A stretch of 64,000 nucleotides of DNA from Chloroflexota bacterium (lineage in GTDB: Bacteria; Chloroflexota; Anaerolineae; Anaerolineales; UBA11579): contig VRUJ01000011.1 in assembly GCA_019456165.1 (NCBI GenBank), forward strand, positions 31,919 through 95,918. Direction: 5' to 3'. The notes under the pieces are model-generated. The model was given only the letters and a program-made list of their open reading frames with translations. It had not been told where the DNA came from and made no database searches. This document shows positions 61,137-64,000 of this stretch, piece after piece; the stretch's first letter is position 1, and each line of letters starts with the position of its first letter. The position numbers and the translations under genes were made by a program.

Positions 61137-62366
61137 CTATCTATTTCCAGATGCCATGCGTGCGGCCTCAGGTAATCTACGAAGTCGTAGCATGCTCCAA
61201 ATCCCAAAAGCTGGTCCCAGAGCTAAAATAGCAAATGAATAATTCCAACCCAAGGAGTCAACTAATTGTGGGATAAGTCTAATGCTAAACAGAGTCAATA
61301 GAAACCCTAAACTGGTCTGGATAGTAAGCGACGTGCCCACATAACGCTCATCTGTAAGTTCACTCACCGCAGCGCTAAATTGAGCGCTGTCTGCCACCAC
61401 TGCAAACCCCCAGATGGACGCGACTAGCGTAAGAATGATTGGGCTATCCACAAAGAAACCCACTATTAGAGCACACCCGCCGGAGATTGCCATGCTCAGA
61501 ATTGTGATACGGGTCCTCCCCAGACGGTCTGCCAGAATGCCTGCTAGCACTGATCCAACCAAACCGATTGCTACTACCCCAAAGCCAGCTATCCGAGCGG
61601 CTTGTGAACTGAATCCGTTGCTTTCATAACTGTGAATTAAGAGAATAGGGACCCAGGCCCACATGGCGTACAGTTCCCACATATGACCCAGGTACCCGAA
61701 ATTGGCCAGCCGGGTCGGCTTATGCTTAAACGCGTTGGTTGCGAAGCGCCAATCGAATGGGGCGGATTGAGCTAAGAATGGGCCTGTTTTAATCCAAATA
61801 AACGCAATTACAGATGCAATTGTCGCCAGGCCAGAAGCTGCCCAAAGAACCTCCCGCCAGGGAGGCATGCCGCCAGTACCAAAAATCGGCAGCCCATTCA
61901 AAAGGTGGGGTAAGGCAGACCCGAAGGTCAGAGAGCCTACCAACAATCCTATCCCTAACCCGCGATCTTTTTGGGTCCAGGTGGCAACAGTTTTCATACC
62001 CGGCGGGTAGACCCCTGCCAAGGTTATCCCGGTGAGGAACCGCAGAGCGAATGTTGGGCCAGGTCCAGCGCTAAACCAAGGAATTGAAGCATTAAAAATC
62101 GCTCCCAGGAGCGCGCTGATTCCAATCAAGCGGGTGGGCGAGACCCGATCTGCCAAGTTATAAATTGCGCTCAGGAGCGCGCCTACCACGAACCCGATCT
62201 GCACACTCATCGTCATCCAGGATTGTTCTGCGGAATTCAAATCCCACTCGGCAGTGATTTGCGGTACTACCGCGGAGGCAGAAAACCAGAGCGACATAGA
62301 TAGGAGCACAGCTATGGATAAGAGAGAGAGGTTTTTCCACTTGGTAGTGTTCAAGTTTGGTTGCAT
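61137..62366 (-). CDS. Major facilitator superfamily transporter
   Basis: A 409-residue protein with about 12 transmembrane helices. The MFS loop 2-3 motif reads NLADRVSPTRLIG and the matching second-half motif reads ILADRLGRTRITIL. The GVYPPGMKTVATWTQKDRG loop resembles nitrate/sugar-phosphate or cyanate-type permeases. It exchanges or co-transports a small solute. The start lies 6 nt after a CATAAT -10-like hexamer, so it may be leaderless. No neighbour reveals the substrate. Confidence 0.88.
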   Translation of the reverse strand: MQPNLNTTKWKNLSLLSIAVLLSMSLWFSASAVVPQITAEWDLNSAEQSWMTMSVQIGFVVGALLSAIYNLADRVSPTRLIGISALLGAIFNASIPWFSAGPGPTFALRFLTGITLAGVYPPGMKTVATWTQKDRGLGIGLLVGSLTFGSALPHLLNGLPIFGTGGMPPWREVLWAASGLATIASVIAFIWIKTGPFLAQSAPFDWRFATNAFKHKPTRLANFGYLGHMWELYAMWAWVPILLIHSYESNGFSSQAARIAGFGVVAIGLVGSVLAGILADRLGRTRITILSMAISGGCALIVGFFVDSPIILTLVASIWGFAVVADSAQFSAAVSELTDERYVGTSLTIQTSLGFLLTLFSIRLIPQLVDSLGWNYSFAILALGPAFGIWSMLRLRRLPEAARMASGNR

Positions 62367-62425
62367 TATTTAATTATGGCTTAGATTTAACCGGGTTGCC
62401 TATCTAATTAAAGAGCTATAATTGC

Positions 62426-62463
62426 GTCATTCTGAGCGACCGCAGGAAGTGAAGAATCTGAGT
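62426..62463. repeat. Single arm of a GTCATTCTGAGCG repeat
   Basis: It begins GTCATTCTGAGCGACC and ends GTGAAGAATCTGAGT. The same unit forms the arms of the element at 63758-63876. Such units are common dispersed intergenic repeats. Confidence 0.6.
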
Positions 62464-62553
62464 TTCGAGGTTATTCAAGCCAACAAATTTCACGACTAAT
62501 ATCCCGACGCTTTTGCGAGGTATCTTTTGCGTCTGACTGGAACCATTTTATAT

Positions 62554-63702
62554 TTACGCTTCTCCGGTTTGTTCATAAGCCTCAGCCATCGCGATGCGTT
62601 TGCCCAGCGCAGGGTGCGAGTAGAGCAGGAATTCCACCCACGGCTCTGGATCGACCTCAGCCAGGTTTTGGTTTGCCAGGCGGGTCATGGCCGAGGCGAA
62701 TGCGCTGGCTTTGCCCGTAGCCTCCAGTGCATAATGGTCTGCCTGGCGTTCCCTCCAACGGGAATAGGCATTCCCTAGCGGTAAATTAGCCAGGCCAAAT
62801 GCACCCAGCACCAATCCGAATAGGGGCAGCGCGGCGATATCGGCGGCGCTATCAAAGCTGAAGAAGCCGACCCCCCACTGCAATCCCAACGCGGCCAAAT
62901 ATAAACCGACTAAAGTAGTCAGGCTGCTGATGACCATGCCTACGGGGATATCCTTGTTAACGTGATGACCGAGTTCGTGTGCCAGCACGGTTTCGATCTC
63001 ATCCGCGCTGAATTCATCTATGAGTGTGTCTCCCAGGAGGATGCGGCGGCTGTTGCCGATACCCGTCAGGGCAGCGTTTGCGGATGTGGTGCGGCGGCTC
63101 ATGTCGAACTTGTAAACCCCGCGCACTTTTGTGTTGGCTTGCGCGGCTAGCGCCAACAGCCTTTCGGCCAGGTCGGCGTGTTCTTCATCCAGAGGTGAGA
63201 ATTTGTTGAATATGGGAAAGATCAGGATTGGGGCTAAGTTGCCCAGGATTATGTTGAAAACCAATAAGAATCCCGCGGCCCACAACCACCAGGTATCCGG
63301 GTAAGCGCGCAGGATAGCGTAGATAACTTCCAGCACGAGCAAGCCGATGGGCGCACCGATGAGCAGCCCTTTTACCCGGTCGCTGATCCAGCCATTGAGT
63401 GTCTGGGTGGAGATTTCGTAACGGTGGGGCAGTGTAAAACCTGAATAATAAGACAGCGGCAAACTCAAGATTGATGAGACTCCACCGTAAACCAACGCGA
63501 AACCTGCCACCACCAGCCAGACGTTATCCGAGTAGTCTAATATAGTAACTTTAAGCGCGCTAGCCCAACCGGCCGCCAGCCACAGGACGGCATATATGCC
63601 GCTCCACAGCAGGTTGACCAACATCAGGCGGCGGCGAATGCGGGCGTACTCTTTAGCTTTTTCTTGGCGTTGGGGGTCCAAACTGGTTGTAGTTTCTTCC
63701 AT
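62554..63702 (-). CDS. M48-family zinc metallopeptidase (Ste24/CAAX protease-like)
   Basis: A 382-residue membrane protease from the ATG at 63702. An upstream frame to 63762 runs through a TATAAT and is rejected. Four or more hydrophobic helices surround the zinc site HELGHH (VLAHELGHHVNKD) and the third ligand Glu in RERQADHYALE. The FNKFSPLDEEHADLAERL block is typical of Ste24-like enzymes. It degrades or processes membrane proteins. The ATG is 6 nt after TATAAT (63709-63714), consistent with a leaderless transcript. It is flanked by repeats on both sides. Confidence 0.9.
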   Translation of the reverse strand: MEETTTSLDPQRQEKAKEYARIRRRLMLVNLLWSGIYAVLWLAAGWASALKVTILDYSDNVWLVVAGFALVYGGVSSILSLPLSYYSGFTLPHRYEISTQTLNGWISDRVKGLLIGAPIGLLVLEVIYAILRAYPDTWWLWAAGFLLVFNIILGNLAPILIFPIFNKFSPLDEEHADLAERLLALAAQANTKVRGVYKFDMSRRTTSANAALTGIGNSRRILLGDTLIDEFSADEIETVLAHELGHHVNKDIPVGMVISSLTTLVGLYLAALGLQWGVGFFSFDSAADIAALPLFGLVLGAFGLANLPLGNAYSRWRERQADHYALEATGKASAFASAMTRLANQNLAEVDPEPWVEFLLYSHPALGKRIAMAEAYEQTGEA

Positions 63703-63757
63703 CAGGGGATTATAGCAGAAGTTGTTAATTTTCTTGGTGGAGTGATAATTGCATTGT

Positions 63758-63876
63758 GTCATTCCGAACCCCTTAGGGGTGAGGAATCCCTGGAAACATC
63801 GCTAGCTAACAACCTTGGAATTATCCCAACCCATCTTATCAGAGATTCTTCACTCCCTACGGTCGTTCATATTGAC
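63758..63876. repeat. MITE-like inverted-repeat element
   Basis: The left arm begins GTCATTCCGAACCCC and ends GAGGAATCCC. The right arm, read in reverse, begins GTCAATATGAACG and ends GAAGAATCTC. Together they span 119 bp with no coding frame. Both arms belong to the same repeat family as 62426-62463. A further short GTCATTCTGA trace occurs near 63920. Confidence 0.55.
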
Positions 63877-64000
63877 ATATTAAGATTAATTAAATGACAA
63901 TAATTTGATACGGTTATGTGTCATTCTGATTACTATGACTATGTCAAGCTCTTAATAATAATGCGGGGTGAATAGAACGATAATTTGAGATATAAGGTGT

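Overview
The window looks like a chromosomal segment of a Chloroflexota bacterium, most likely of the class Anaerolineae. This rests on gene content read by eye (a short SpoIIIJ-type YidC in an rpmH-rnpA-yidD-yidC-jag cluster next to parAB, many lipoproteins with Thr/Pro-rich linkers, WD40/PQQ-type propeller lipoproteins, an EF-G paralogue with an altered P-loop). No database search was run.

Layout. 1-3.6 kb: the 5'-decayed end of a zinc-binding dehydrogenase, then typA and an agmatinase-type ureohydrolase. 3.7-10 kb: a single minus-strand operon of microprotein, MBOAT acyltransferase, membrane SGNH protein, two lipoproteins (one SGNH), acyl carrier protein and fatty-acyl-AMP ligase. It has the same parts list as the D-alanylation (Dlt) pathway but with a FAAL in place of DltA. 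10.2-19 kb: amidohydrolase, Nudix, parB, parA, PfkB kinase, jag, yidC, a PQQ-propeller lipoprotein, yidD, rnpA and rpmH, all on the minus strand. 19-25.4 kb: small membrane protein, cell-wall amidase, flavin reductase, propeller lipoprotein and an (alpha/alpha)6 glycosidase.

25.5-44 kb is an accessory, defence-like stretch interleaved with housekeeping genes. It holds a type II restriction-modification pair whose nuclease gene is frameshifted at a T7 run, an AT-rich HEPN protein, a methylase homologue with a degenerate catalytic motif, a PD-(D/E)XK-like protein, and a 1204-residue type IIG restriction-methyltransferase. A complete-looking HUH/Y1 (RAYT-like) transposase domain plus an 18-bp tandem repeat has been spliced in frame into the methylase domain of the last. 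A perfect 28-bp REP-like palindrome lies about 90 bp upstream of that gene. MaoC, PBP1A and a CDF transporter sit between these loci.

44-50.4 kb: an SDR gene with the 3' remnant of a paralogue, a GbsR/MarR-type regulator, and a Ser/Thr kinase-TPR gene cut in two by a 2103-bp IS1595-type element. The element has 28-bp inverted repeats and an 8-bp target duplication. Removing it and one target copy restores a 787-residue reading frame exactly. It carries a ClpP-fold serine protease and a small protein as passengers, and its own transposase has an in-frame TGA.

50.5-64 kb: phosphoglycerate-mutase-like protein, EF-G paralogue, lipoprotein, PAS/GAF histidine kinase coupled to a cytochrome c lipoprotein, PAP2 phosphatase, M24 peptidase, MFS transporter, M48 peptidase and MITE-like repeats. 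Several genes start exactly 6 nt after a -10 hexamer, suggesting leaderless transcripts. No tRNA, rRNA or CRISPR array was recognised.
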